Shown here piece by piece: positions 56,601-63,661 of a stretch of DNA of 64,000 nt (position 1 is its first letter; every line of letters begins with the position of its first letter). The position numbers were made by a program, and so were the translations under genes. The DNA comes from JBAYIE01 sp965279165 (GTDB lineage: Bacteria; Bacteroidota; Bacteroidia; UKL13-3), in assembly GCA_965279165.1 (NCBI GenBank), contig OZ257140.1:2294001-2358000 (forward strand), in the 5' to 3' direction. The notes beneath the pieces were generated by a model. The model was not told the DNA's origin, searched no databases, and saw nothing but the letters and a program-made list of their open reading frames with translations.

Positions 56601-57061
56601 CAGCACTCATTATAGGTAAATCGAATCGCACAGCAATTAGAAGGAACAGCCGACGACGGACCGATATTGATGGTGCCTTTAAATTCGTAGCGTTCGTATC
56701 CAATATTAAATTTACCGGGAGTTACACAACCTAGGTTATCACATATCGTTTTTATTTCACAATTTGGCGACATAATCACATCCCGTACACTCGTTGCAAA
56801 TAAACTGATGGTATAAAACTTGGTATTGATATAGGCAGGATCACCGCCATAAACATCAACCAGTTTGGCACATCCGCCTAAGGATGCACAATTGGTACCG
56901 GCGCAAATGGTATTGCTATTGCAATCCCTGTAATACACCAAAGTTACTTCGTAAGTCCCATTTGCATCCAAACATCGGTAAGTTATTTCGGCTCCAACAA
57001 CTTGCGATTTGGCAATGCCGGTAAGTAGAACAAGTAAAAATAGTAGGAGAAATTTTTTCAT
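53669..57061 (-). CDS. PKD-domain T9SS cargo protein with type A sorting domain
   Basis: The 1130-residue protein begins with a signal peptide (MKKFLLLFLLVLLTGIAKSQ). Its N-terminal 300 residues are Cys-rich (for example RDCNSNTICAGTNCASLGGC) and precede several beta-rich domains. Four PKD-like repeats follow, at about residues 640-980, each with a CLKGN or CFKGN start, an (F)-x-NQS strand and a W-F-GDG or W-x-x-GNG motif. The last 75 residues (VVYPQPAFEKLFLSGD to GVYFLKVVDK) form the T9SS type A Por-secretion tail. It should be exported and anchored on the cell surface. The function of the N-terminal part is unknown. Confidence 0.88.
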   Translation of the reverse strand: MKKFLLLFLLVLLTGIAKSQVVGAEITYRCLDANGTYEVTLVYYRDCNSNTICAGTNCASLGGCAKLVDVYGGDPAYINTKFYTISLFATSVRDVIMSPNCEIKTICDNLGCVTPGKFNIGYERYEFKGTINIGPSSAVPSNCCAIRFTYNECCRNPNMQSFNANNSNYYTDALVNRCVATYPNCNSAKFTNDPNFTISSGPVYNFNHGAIDADQDSLVYSFTPSLNAYNSSVAYTPPYDYMLPMNYSSGLPIYPNGMNCNPINGDFYFKPSSFPFLGSIAIRVDQYRKINNNPVLVGIIRRDFPLNIISSSNNKAPTLVTLPAGIPTSSPKTSFEICAGSTLCFTVTAKDTDYLTDTTYLSWNHALEKYGATFTPNYTANRDTFGPREDSYTFCWTPPDSVANRSNDQPFTFTITAEDNHCPYVGFITKAFSIKVYQRASVTMQKKMMDCNKWELSYIKNFTVPTQTFHSVRWRIANQPNDFTFANGFKTYLNVQNTPIVHFNSAGKYLVELVIDMPSNGICSKTFYDTVEVVQALPISTTKDTTFCSLGNTLSVKVLQTDTAIDNYKWYVLPDTNNVLVTLTQFNATPNKGTSYLLRATDTETGCTFSDTTRINVAAIKPNFSINNNNQCFKGNQFIFTNQSVDTSNNPLNYIWLFSNGDTSQSATSVTKSFNSIGNYVAKLKVSTLFGCVDSISKTFAVNISPIAKFTITSDSIQCLKGNSFTYANQSTAGSDALSHFWILGNGNTSILTNPPASSYLTSGNHYVKLITTTLSNACQDSITDTIKINPTPSVNYTINNNTQCLKGNIYTFLNQSSISSGSISQLWTFGDGNGTTFSSPSYVFGSSGPFQVKLKITSNLGCMDSMIKNVEVLPSPIADFTVQDSVQCLGIPFVFTNQTKLTSGTYTSKWDLDDGTLINSEDLVANFPYAGTFLVQLKIVTDRFCKDSFTKEVVVLEKPNLPEITGDTLAIRHSTKVYSTIQNTGSVYHWIITGDSSHSTNNHIATVNWGPSAGGTVSVSESNTLGCNSDTTKINVRVIPKTGLSENNTLNELVVYPQPAFEKLFLSGDITNISEAQLLSMEGKILVKFNKNEIDSRELHFAGLNSGVYFLKVVDKKQTERIIKISVVR

Positions 57062-57064
57062 AAT

Positions 57065-57098
57065 CTGATTTGGATACTTGCAAGTTACATCAAATCAG
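57065..57098. promoter_or_regulatory. Inverted repeat upstream of the PKD protein gene
   Basis: CTGATTTG (57065-57072) and CAAATCAG (57091-57098) form a perfect 8-bp inverted repeat with an 18-base spacer, 3 to 37 bp before the ATG of the PKD protein gene. It could be an operator or a 5'UTR stem. There is no other support. Confidence 0.35.
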
Positions 57099-57157
57099 TA
57101 AGAAAATTTAATTTGTAAAATAGATTTTACGAAAAACGGAGGTTGAAAAGTTGGAGT

Positions 57158-57688
57158 TTATTTGGATTTTTCTTTAAAATCTAATGAAACCGAATTAATG
57201 CAATAACGCAAACCGGTTGGATTTGGTCCATCATTAAATACATGTCCCAGATGACCACCACATTTTGCACATATTATTTCGGTTCGCATCATGCCATGTG
57301 TTTTATCTAATTTTTCAATTACTTTGGTTTTGTCTAATGCTTCATAAAAACTTGGCCATCCGCAACCGGCATCAAATTTGGTTGCTGATTGAAACAATTC
57401 ATTTCCACATGCCGCACAAGTATAGGTTCCTGCCTCCCAATGGTCTTCAAATTTACCGGTAAACGGACGTTCGGTTCCTTTTTCTCTTAGAACGGCATAT
57501 TGTTCCGGAGTTAATTCCTTTTTCCATTCTTCTTCCGTTTTCTGAATCTCAATTGTGTTTTGCATGTTTTTTTTGATTAAAGTATCTGCTTTGGTTGTTT
57601 CGGTATGGTTATTTTGTGAAAAGGAACAACCTGTTATACCAATAAATAATAGCAACAAAATTAAATGTCCTTTTGATTTGAATAGCAT
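57158..57688 (-). CDS. msrB: Peptide-methionine (R)-S-oxide reductase, lipoprotein form
   Basis: MsrB reduces methionine-R-sulfoxide in proteins. The two zinc CxxC pairs (CAAC and CAKC), the GCGWPSFYEA motif, RTEI and the catalytic Cys in LRYCINSVSLDF are all present. I choose the ATG that gives MLFKSKGHLILLLLF and the lipobox ITGC, so the enzyme would be tethered to a membrane and act outside the cytoplasm. The frame is open up to 57805, but that start would overlap the upstream oxidoreductase gene by 44 bp and spoil the signal peptide. It follows that oxidoreductase gene by 73 bp and may share its transcript. Confidence 0.92.
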   Translation of the reverse strand: MLFKSKGHLILLLLFIGITGCSFSQNNHTETTKADTLIKKNMQNTIEIQKTEEEWKKELTPEQYAVLREKGTERPFTGKFEDHWEAGTYTCAACGNELFQSATKFDAGCGWPSFYEALDKTKVIEKLDKTHGMMRTEIICAKCGGHLGHVFNDGPNPTGLRYCINSVSLDFKEKSK

Positions 57689-57761
57689 AAGTAAATATAT
57701 AAAAAAATAAACAAAAGGCTTTTCGGTGTTGTTGGTTAAATTGGATTGTTCCATCATCCTT

Positions 57762-59318
57762 TTACGAATTTTTAGGAACAAAAGTATTTGATAGCGCTTC
57801 GGCACATCTTTCTCCGTCGATAGCAGCGCTTATAATTCCTCCTGCATATCCGGCGCCTTCACCACATGGATACAATCCTTTGATTTGTGGATGCTCTAGT
57901 GTTTCCTTGTCACGTGGAATTCGAACCGGAGAAGATGTTCGGGATTCGGTAGCCATCATCACTGCTTCGTTGGTAACATAACCCTTTAATTTTTTACCAA
58001 AAGATTGCAATGCATCTCGGAGCGATTTGGCAATAAAATCAGGTAAAACATCATCGAGGGCGCTACTTTTTATTCCCGGTAAATAGGAACAATCGGGTAA
58101 AGTTGCAGAGTGAACTTTATTTACAAAATCTAATACCCTTTGGGCAGGAGCTTGCAGATTTCCACTAACGGCAAAACATTTTTGTTCAACCGCCGACTGT
58201 AATTGCATGGCAGCCAATGGTCCAAACTTGGCATAAGGTTTAAAATCATTTTCATCTACCGTAACTACCAAACCCGAATTGGCAAATGCATTGTTGCGTT
58301 TACTCGGACTCCATCCATTAACCACAATTTCTCCCGGAGCCGTAGCAGCAGGAGCAATGATTCCTCCCGGACACATACAAAAAGAAAACACGCCTCTTCC
58401 AAGTGATTGGTTTACGATTGAATAAGAAGCCGGAGGAAGAAAATCTCCTCGGTTATCGCATTTGTATTGAATGGAATCGATTAAAGTTTGTGGATGTTCA
58501 ATTCTTACACCTAATGCAAATGGTTTGGCTTCAATTAAAATCTCCTTTTGGGCTAGTAGTGTAAAAATATCGCGTGCCGAATGACCTGTAGCAAGAATAA
58601 TATGGGATGTTTCTAGCTTTACATTACCATTTATTTCAACGGCTTTTACCTTATTATTTTCTATAATAATATCGGTGAGTTTACTATTAAAATGAATTTC
58701 ACCACCGTAATGTTCGATGGTATTTCTTATGGCAATTATTATTTCTGGAAGTTTGTTGGTTCCAATATGGGGATGGGCTTCATACAATATTTCTTCTTTC
58801 GCGCCATGTTTTACCAATAGTCTTAATATCCTGTTTACATCCCCTCGTTTGGTAGATCGGGTATAAAGTTTACCATCGCTATAAGTGCCGGCCCCTCCTT
58901 CACCAAAGCAATAATTAGATTCCGGATTAACCGTCATGTTGCGGGTTATTTGAGCCAAATCCCTTCTTCTATCACGCACATTTTTGCCTCTTTCGATAAC
59001 AATAGGTTTGATTCCTTTTTCAATTAATTTTAAAGCGGCAAACAAACCTGCCGGCCCACTTCCAATAATTACAACATGTGGGGCATTATTTACCGGTTTA
59101 AAATCAAAATCAGACGGAATTATCGGTGGCTTTTCATCCCAATAAACTTCTACCTGTAAGTTGTAACGTATTGGCTGTCGACGGGCATCCAATGATTTTC
59201 TTAAAATCCGGAAGCCGGTAGCATTTGTAAATCCCGAATTTTTTAACAAATGTTGATTGGTAGTTTTATCATCCAAACATTGTTCGGGCAAAAGGCTTAT
59301 ATCGATGGTTTTATGCAT
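57762..59318 (-). CDS. FAD-dependent oxidoreductase (COG2509-type, uncharacterised)
   Basis: The 518-residue flavoprotein has an N-terminal domain of about 80 residues, then the dinucleotide-binding motif VVIIGSGPAGLFAAL (GSGPAG at 86-91) and ERGKNVRDRRRD. It has YCFGEGGAGTYSDGKLYTR, a second nucleotide segment ILATGHSARDIF, FCMCPGGIIAPAA and a C-terminal GEGAGYAGGIISAAIDG motif. These are the landmarks of the family annotated 'FAD-dependent protein' or 'uncharacterised FAD-dependent dehydrogenase'. The substrate is unknown. It is cytoplasmic and divergent from the transketolase operon. Confidence 0.88.
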   Translation of the reverse strand: MHKTIDISLLPEQCLDDKTTNQHLLKNSGFTNATGFRILRKSLDARRQPIRYNLQVEVYWDEKPPIIPSDFDFKPVNNAPHVVIIGSGPAGLFAALKLIEKGIKPIVIERGKNVRDRRRDLAQITRNMTVNPESNYCFGEGGAGTYSDGKLYTRSTKRGDVNRILRLLVKHGAKEEILYEAHPHIGTNKLPEIIIAIRNTIEHYGGEIHFNSKLTDIIIENNKVKAVEINGNVKLETSHIILATGHSARDIFTLLAQKEILIEAKPFALGVRIEHPQTLIDSIQYKCDNRGDFLPPASYSIVNQSLGRGVFSFCMCPGGIIAPAATAPGEIVVNGWSPSKRNNAFANSGLVVTVDENDFKPYAKFGPLAAMQLQSAVEQKCFAVSGNLQAPAQRVLDFVNKVHSATLPDCSYLPGIKSSALDDVLPDFIAKSLRDALQSFGKKLKGYVTNEAVMMATESRTSSPVRIPRDKETLEHPQIKGLYPCGEGAGYAGGIISAAIDGERCAEALSNTFVPKNS

Positions 59319-59377
59319 GGTTAGGTGTTTATCCTAAAATGTGGGTAACAAAAGTCTGAAAAAAACATGTCATTTTA

Positions 59378-59385
59378 TACTTTTG
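59378..59385 (+). promoter_or_regulatory. Putative -7 box (TAnnTTTG) for the split transketolase operon
   Basis: TACTTTTG matches the Bacteroidota -7 consensus 41 bp before the ATG, in the 108-bp divergent space. No clear -33 TTTG was found at the expected spacing. Confidence 0.4.
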
Positions 59386-59426
59386 AGCCGTTTCGCAACA
59401 AAATTTGTTAATTCAATATAATTCCA

Positions 59427-60275
59427 ATGGCTGATATAACTACTTTAAAAAACACAGCATCCCAAGTACGCAGAGATATTTTACGCATGGTTCATGGTTG
59501 TAAATCCGGTCATCCTGGCGGATCTTTGGGTTGTGCAGATTTCTTAACAGCTTTGTATTTTGATATCATGAAGCACAATCCTGCATTTGCAATGGATGGG
59601 AAGCAAGAAGATGTTTTTTTTCTATCTAACGGACATATTTCACCTCTTTTTTATAGTGTGTTGGCAAGAAGTGGTTATTTTCCGGTTAGCGAATTAAAAA
59701 CATTCCGAAAACTAGATTCCCGTTTACAAGGGCATCCGGCTACTGCCGAGCATTTACCCGGTATAAGAATTGCATCAGGTTCATTGGGACAAGGAATCTC
59801 TGTTGCTGCAGGTGCCGCATTGAGTAAAAAACTGAATGGCGACAAACAATTGGTTTATGCTTTAATGGGAGATGGAGAAATTCAAGAAGGCCAATGTTGG
59901 GAAGCATTTATGTTTGCAGCACACCATAAAATAGATAACCTGATCGTTACTATCGATAGCAATGGTCAACAAATTGATGGTTCGACAAAAAATGTAGCAG
60001 GAATAGGGGCCGTTGATATCGAAGCTAAGTTACAAGCATTTGGTTGGGATATTTTGCATATGAATGGAAATGAAATGGAAAATATCTTACAGGTAATGGG
60101 TGAAGCCAAAACCAGAACTGGTAAGGGTAAACCTATATTTATTATCATGAAAACTGAAATGGGATTTCCGGTCGACTTTATGATGGGATCCCACAAATGG
60201 CATGGTGTTGCGCCTAACGATGCCGAACTTGAAAATGCACTTTCGCAGTTACCATCGTTACTTGGAGATTATTAA
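59427..60275 (+). CDS. Transketolase, N-terminal (thiamine diphosphate-binding) subunit
   Basis: The 282-residue protein is the N-terminal half of a split transketolase. It has the substrate/cofactor His region GHPGGSLGCAD (H29), SNGHISP, GSLGQGIS and the ThDP motif GDG (148-150) followed by N179 in IDSNGQQIDG. With the C-terminal subunit at 61718-62677 it would transfer two-carbon ketol units in the non-oxidative pentose phosphate pathway, forming a complex with ThDP at the interface. Unusually, its partner is not adjacent: a VWA protein gene lies between them. Confidence 0.95.
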   Translation: MADITTLKNTASQVRRDILRMVHGCKSGHPGGSLGCADFLTALYFDIMKHNPAFAMDGKQEDVFFLSNGHISPLFYSVLARSGYFPVSELKTFRKLDSRLQGHPATAEHLPGIRIASGSLGQGISVAAGAALSKKLNGDKQLVYALMGDGEIQEGQCWEAFMFAAHHKIDNLIVTIDSNGQQIDGSTKNVAGIGAVDIEAKLQAFGWDILHMNGNEMENILQVMGEAKTRTGKGKPIFIIMKTEMGFPVDFMMGSHKWHGVAPNDAELENALSQLPSLLGDY

Positions 60276-60285
60276 TCGATTCAGG

Positions 60286-61707
60286 TTGCAGATAACAAAG
60301 GAAAATATTGTCGTACATACCATTAAACGGATAAAACCGTTCCTTTTGTTATTCATTGCTTTGTTTATTTTTGGACTTCAGGTACAGGCACAATCCAAAC
60401 AAAAACGCGTCAATAAAACCCGCATTTTATTTTTAATGGATGCATCGGGTAGTATGTATGCCATGATGGATAAAGACACCCGGATTAATGTTGCAAAGCG
60501 GTTGATGAATAAAATTATGGATAGCCTTGCATTGGCGAAAGATGTTGAAGTTGGTTTACGGGTTTATGGTCATATTAGTCCACCTGCCCAACACGATTGT
60601 AAAGACACCAAACTAGAGGTTCCATTTAGATCAGGAAATCACAACGAAATAAAAAGAAAAGTAAATGCACTTGTGCCAAAGGGAACAACTTTAATTGCAT
60701 ACGCATTACAGGCAGCAGCTAATGATTTTCCAAAGGAACCCAATGTGCGAAATGTAATTATTTTAATTACCGACGGTATTGAAGAATGCGATGGCGATCC
60801 TTGTGCAGTTTCAGAAGCATTACAAAGCCATGGGGTTATACTTCGTCCTTTTATTATTGGAATCGGCTCAACTGATGAATTTAGGAAAGCATTCGAGTGC
60901 GTAGGAAGATATTACGACGCCAATACAGAAGCCGATTTCGATAATGTTTTAAAAGTAGTAATTAGCCAGGCCATGAACAATACTACTGCCCAAGTTAATT
61001 TATTGGATGCATTCAGTAAACCGACAGAAACCAATGTTAACATGACTTTTTATGATATGCATACCGGACAGATGGTAAACAATGCAATTCATACCATGAA
61101 TGAAAAAGGAAATCCTGATACATTATTCATCGACCCTATTTATAAATACCGAATTGTTGTTCATTCCATTCCTCCGGTAATGAAAGAGAATATTGAAGTG
61201 TTTGCCGGAAAACATACCACTATAGGTATTGATGTACCACAAGGAAATATGCAAGTTAAGGTTATTGGTGCAACCAATTACGCATCTTTAAAATGTTTAA
61301 TCCGATTACCTAAAAGTGAATCAACTTTACATGTAATGGATGCCAATGTTTCTGAAAAACTATTGGTCGGAAAGTATGATGTGGAGATTTTAACCCTGCC
61401 AAGAATCATACAAAAAAATGTAGAGATTAAACAAAGTTATACCACTACTTTAGAATTGCCTCAACCGGGCAGATTGGCGGTGTTTGCACTTACCCAACAA
61501 TATATTGCTGATTTGTATCAAATGGATAGAAATGAGTTGCAATGGATTTACCGTTTACCAATCGACAATAAAACTAGTAGTCTAATAATCCAACCTGGTA
61601 AATATAAAATCATTTATCGTGCAAAAAATTCCTACCGTTCAAACCAAACTTTCGAAAGAGAATTTATCATACAATCAGGCGCATCAACTAATATTACCTT
61701 GAATTAA
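60286..61707 (+). CDS. Exported von Willebrand factor A domain protein
   Basis: The start is uncertain. In-frame ATGs (60202, 60220, 60235) overlap the transketolase gene, and the next ATG lies inside the VWA domain, so I choose TTG 60286, 10 bp after the transketolase stop. It gives a hydrophobic signal segment (PFLLLFIALFIFGLQVQAQ) after a basic n-region. The VWA domain follows, with the MIDAS motif DASGS from residue 52, a conserved Thr in KGTTLIAYAL and ITDGIEECDGD. The later part is beta-rich and not recognised. It is probably periplasmic or surface-exposed, binding a divalent metal and a protein partner. The family in Bacteroidota includes many VWA proteins of unknown role. Confidence 0.8.
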   Translation: MQITKENIVVHTIKRIKPFLLLFIALFIFGLQVQAQSKQKRVNKTRILFLMDASGSMYAMMDKDTRINVAKRLMNKIMDSLALAKDVEVGLRVYGHISPPAQHDCKDTKLEVPFRSGNHNEIKRKVNALVPKGTTLIAYALQAAANDFPKEPNVRNVIILITDGIEECDGDPCAVSEALQSHGVILRPFIIGIGSTDEFRKAFECVGRYYDANTEADFDNVLKVVISQAMNNTTAQVNLLDAFSKPTETNVNMTFYDMHTGQMVNNAIHTMNEKGNPDTLFIDPIYKYRIVVHSIPPVMKENIEVFAGKHTTIGIDVPQGNMQVKVIGATNYASLKCLIRLPKSESTLHVMDANVSEKLLVGKYDVEILTLPRIIQKNVEIKQSYTTTLELPQPGRLAVFALTQQYIADLYQMDRNELQWIYRLPIDNKTSSLIIQPGKYKIIYRAKNSYRSNQTFEREFIIQSGASTNITLN

Positions 61708-61717
61708 ATTTACAGAA

Positions 61718-62677
61718 ATGAAAATATACGAAGTACAAAATGTGAAAGATACACGCTCAGGATTCGGAGCAGGATTACATGTTTTAGGTCAACAAAATAA
61801 AGAAGTAGTAGCATTGTGTGCCGATTTAATCGGCTCCTTAAAAATGGATGCTTTTCAGAAAGATTTTCCGGAACGTTTTTTTCAAGTAGGAATTGCTGAG
61901 GCAAATATGATCGGTCTTGCAGCAGGATTAACCATTGGTGGTAAAATACCTTATACAGGAACTTTTGCGAACTTTTCAACCGGTAGGGTATACGATCAAA
62001 TTCGTCAATCAGTTGCCTATTCAAACAAGAATGTAAAAATTTGCGCTTCACACGCAGGATTAACTTTAGGCGAAGATGGAGCTACCCATCAAATTTTGGA
62101 AGATATAGGATTGATGAAGATGTTGCCAAATATGGTAGTAATTAATCCTTGCGATTATAACCAAACCAAAGCTGCTACCATTGCGATTGCCGATTATGTT
62201 GGTCCGGTTTATTTGCGTTTTGGACGACCGGCCGTTCCAAATTTTACACCTGAAAACCAAAAATTTGAAATTGGGAAAGCCATTACCTTAAATGAAGGGA
62301 CAGATGTGTCTATTTTTGCTACCGGTCATTTGGTTTGGAAGGCAATTGAAGCCGGACATGCTTTGGCGGCAAAAGGTATCAACGCAGAGATAATCAATAT
62401 ACACACCATCAAACCATTGGATGCAAAAGCGGTATTGGATTCAGTTCGAAAAACCCGTTGTGTGGTAACAGCTGAAGAACACCAAATGAATGGCGGCTTG
62501 GGCGATTCAATTTGTCAGTTGCTTGCTCGTAATTTGCCAACACCGGTTGAAATGGTAGCGGTTAATGATAGTTTTGGTGAAAGTGGAACACCCGATCAAT
62601 TAATGCTGAAGTATGGTTTGGATGCATCTAATATTGTTGCAGCCGCCGAAAAAGTAATAGCCCGGAAAGTAGCTTAA
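61718..62677 (+). CDS. Transketolase, C-terminal (pyrimidine-binding/C) subunit
   Basis: The 319-residue protein is the C-terminal half of a split transketolase. It has DLIGSLKM, the pyrimidine-domain segment RFFQVGIAEANMIGLAAGL with the catalytic Glu of GIAEAN, then SHAGLTLGEDGATHQ and a transketolase C-domain ending LGDSICQLLARNLP. It begins 10 bp after the VWA gene, so the three genes N-half, VWA, C-half are closely packed and probably one operon. Confidence 0.95.
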   Translation: MKIYEVQNVKDTRSGFGAGLHVLGQQNKEVVALCADLIGSLKMDAFQKDFPERFFQVGIAEANMIGLAAGLTIGGKIPYTGTFANFSTGRVYDQIRQSVAYSNKNVKICASHAGLTLGEDGATHQILEDIGLMKMLPNMVVINPCDYNQTKAATIAIADYVGPVYLRFGRPAVPNFTPENQKFEIGKAITLNEGTDVSIFATGHLVWKAIEAGHALAAKGINAEIINIHTIKPLDAKAVLDSVRKTRCVVTAEEHQMNGGLGDSICQLLARNLPTPVEMVAVNDSFGESGTPDQLMLKYGLDASNIVAAAEKVIARKVA

Positions 62678-62688
62678 GCGGGTTTTTT
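62661..62688 (+). terminator. Weak terminator after the transketolase operon
   Basis: CCCG (62661-62664) can pair with CGGG (62679-62682), directly followed by six T (62683-62688). The stem is short and overlaps the end of the coding region, so this is tentative. Confidence 0.3.
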
Positions 62689-63177
62689 GGTTAGGGTTAC
62701 GGTTGTTGTTTAATATGGTGTTCAACCCCTTCAGGGTTGATATTTTTCCTTGTCATTGGTTCACACCGGTTTCACCGGTGGTTAATAATGTTCAAGCCCT
62801 TCGGGCTTGTTCAATCTGGGTTTGCTAATCAGAACACAACCAACTCAAAAACGCTACATTCCATTGTCGACATAAAAGGAAAAGCAAGGTATTCTTCTCG
62901 AAAACGATTTTTTTTAGTGCCGGTTTGAGTCGTTCTGGGAAGAGATTTGCATTCGTTTTTTAGGATTTTTAGTTCACGTTTTTTTTATGTGATCATACAT
63001 TTTGCACTAGTGGTTTTCGTTGTTCAAGCCCTTCAGCCTTGTTCAATCTAGGTTTGCTAATTGCTTAACAACTATAATTAGAATCCCAAAGGGATTCAAT
63101 ATTAATAACACCACATGCAATGTGGTGTTAAACGATGAATTGGTTGAATACATCCAACCGCAACGCGGTTGAACACA
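62678..63177. repeat. Intergenic region with a cluster of REP-like palindromes
   Basis: About 500 bp without a convincing gene contains five perfect palindromes with 7-bp (one 11-bp) stems and 3- to 5-base loops: 62722-62740, 62764-62780, 62793-62809, 63081-63097 and 63106-63130, plus 63155-63171. A 39-bp direct repeat (62791-62829 and 63023-63061) includes a palindrome and the flank TTCAATCTGGGTTTGCTAAT, with a few differences. They stop at the end of the IS200-like transposase gene, as expected for REP-associated (RAYT) systems. Confidence 0.75.
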
Positions 63178-63624
63178 TTAGAAAAGGTATTTTTCATCAT
63201 ATTGAATGCCATGTTCAGCTAAAATCTCCATGTACTCCTTTTCAAAAGACTTACCGTGGTGATGCACTTCCTGGTTCCTAACATATCGAATCAAACGATC
63301 CTTCTCATTTTTCGTATAGGTAAATGCCCCATATCCATTTTGCCATCCAATGAAAGTTGGAAATAACCCGGATTGCTTTATGAATACACTACTCGCTACT
63401 TTTATATCCTTGATCAAGTCAGCAAGTGAAACGGAAGGATGAAGATGTGTGACAATGTGCAAGTGATCTTCAACACCATTAATAATGTATAAATGACAAT
63501 TCTTTTTCTTTAAAATTCCTGCAATAAATTTATATAATTCAATTTTGTGTGCAGCGTTTATGGTTGCTCTTCGAAATTTAGTACCAAAAACAATTTGATA
63601 GATGATTTGTGTGTAAGTACTCAT
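63178..63624 (-). CDS. REP-associated tyrosine transposase (IS200-like, Y1/HUH)
   Basis: The 148-residue protein starts MSTYTQIIYQIVFGTK and carries the HUH pair H54 and H56 in DHLHIV and the probable catalytic tyrosine Y114 in RYVRNQEVHH. This is a full-length Y1 transposase (TnpA family) that cuts and joins single-stranded DNA at hairpins. No partner tnpB or transposon end is seen. The palindromes just downstream of its stop suggest a RAYT that moves or maintains REP-like elements rather than an autonomous insertion sequence. Confidence 0.92.
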   Translation of the reverse strand: MSTYTQIIYQIVFGTKFRRATINAAHKIELYKFIAGILKKKNCHLYIINGVEDHLHIVTHLHPSVSLADLIKDIKVASSVFIKQSGLFPTFIGWQNGYGAFTYTKNEKDRLIRYVRNQEVHHHGKSFEKEYMEILAEHGIQYDEKYLF

Positions 63625-63661
63625 AGGCTTGAATATTTAAAAGCAATTTATATAAAGTTTC

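Noticed and set aside
57115..57130. Hairpin GTAAAAT/ATTTTAC as a terminator after msrB
   Set aside because: The stem is all A-T apart from one pair, has a 2-base loop and no T-tract, so it is too weak to call.
62737..62928. Possible 63-codon gene in the intergenic region
   Set aside because: It runs through the REP-like palindromes, has no recognisable motif and no plausible initiation context.
63178..63661. Complete IS200/IS605 insertion sequence
   Set aside because: No tnpB, left-end or right-end structure, or target duplication could be recognised; the palindromes fit a RAYT better.
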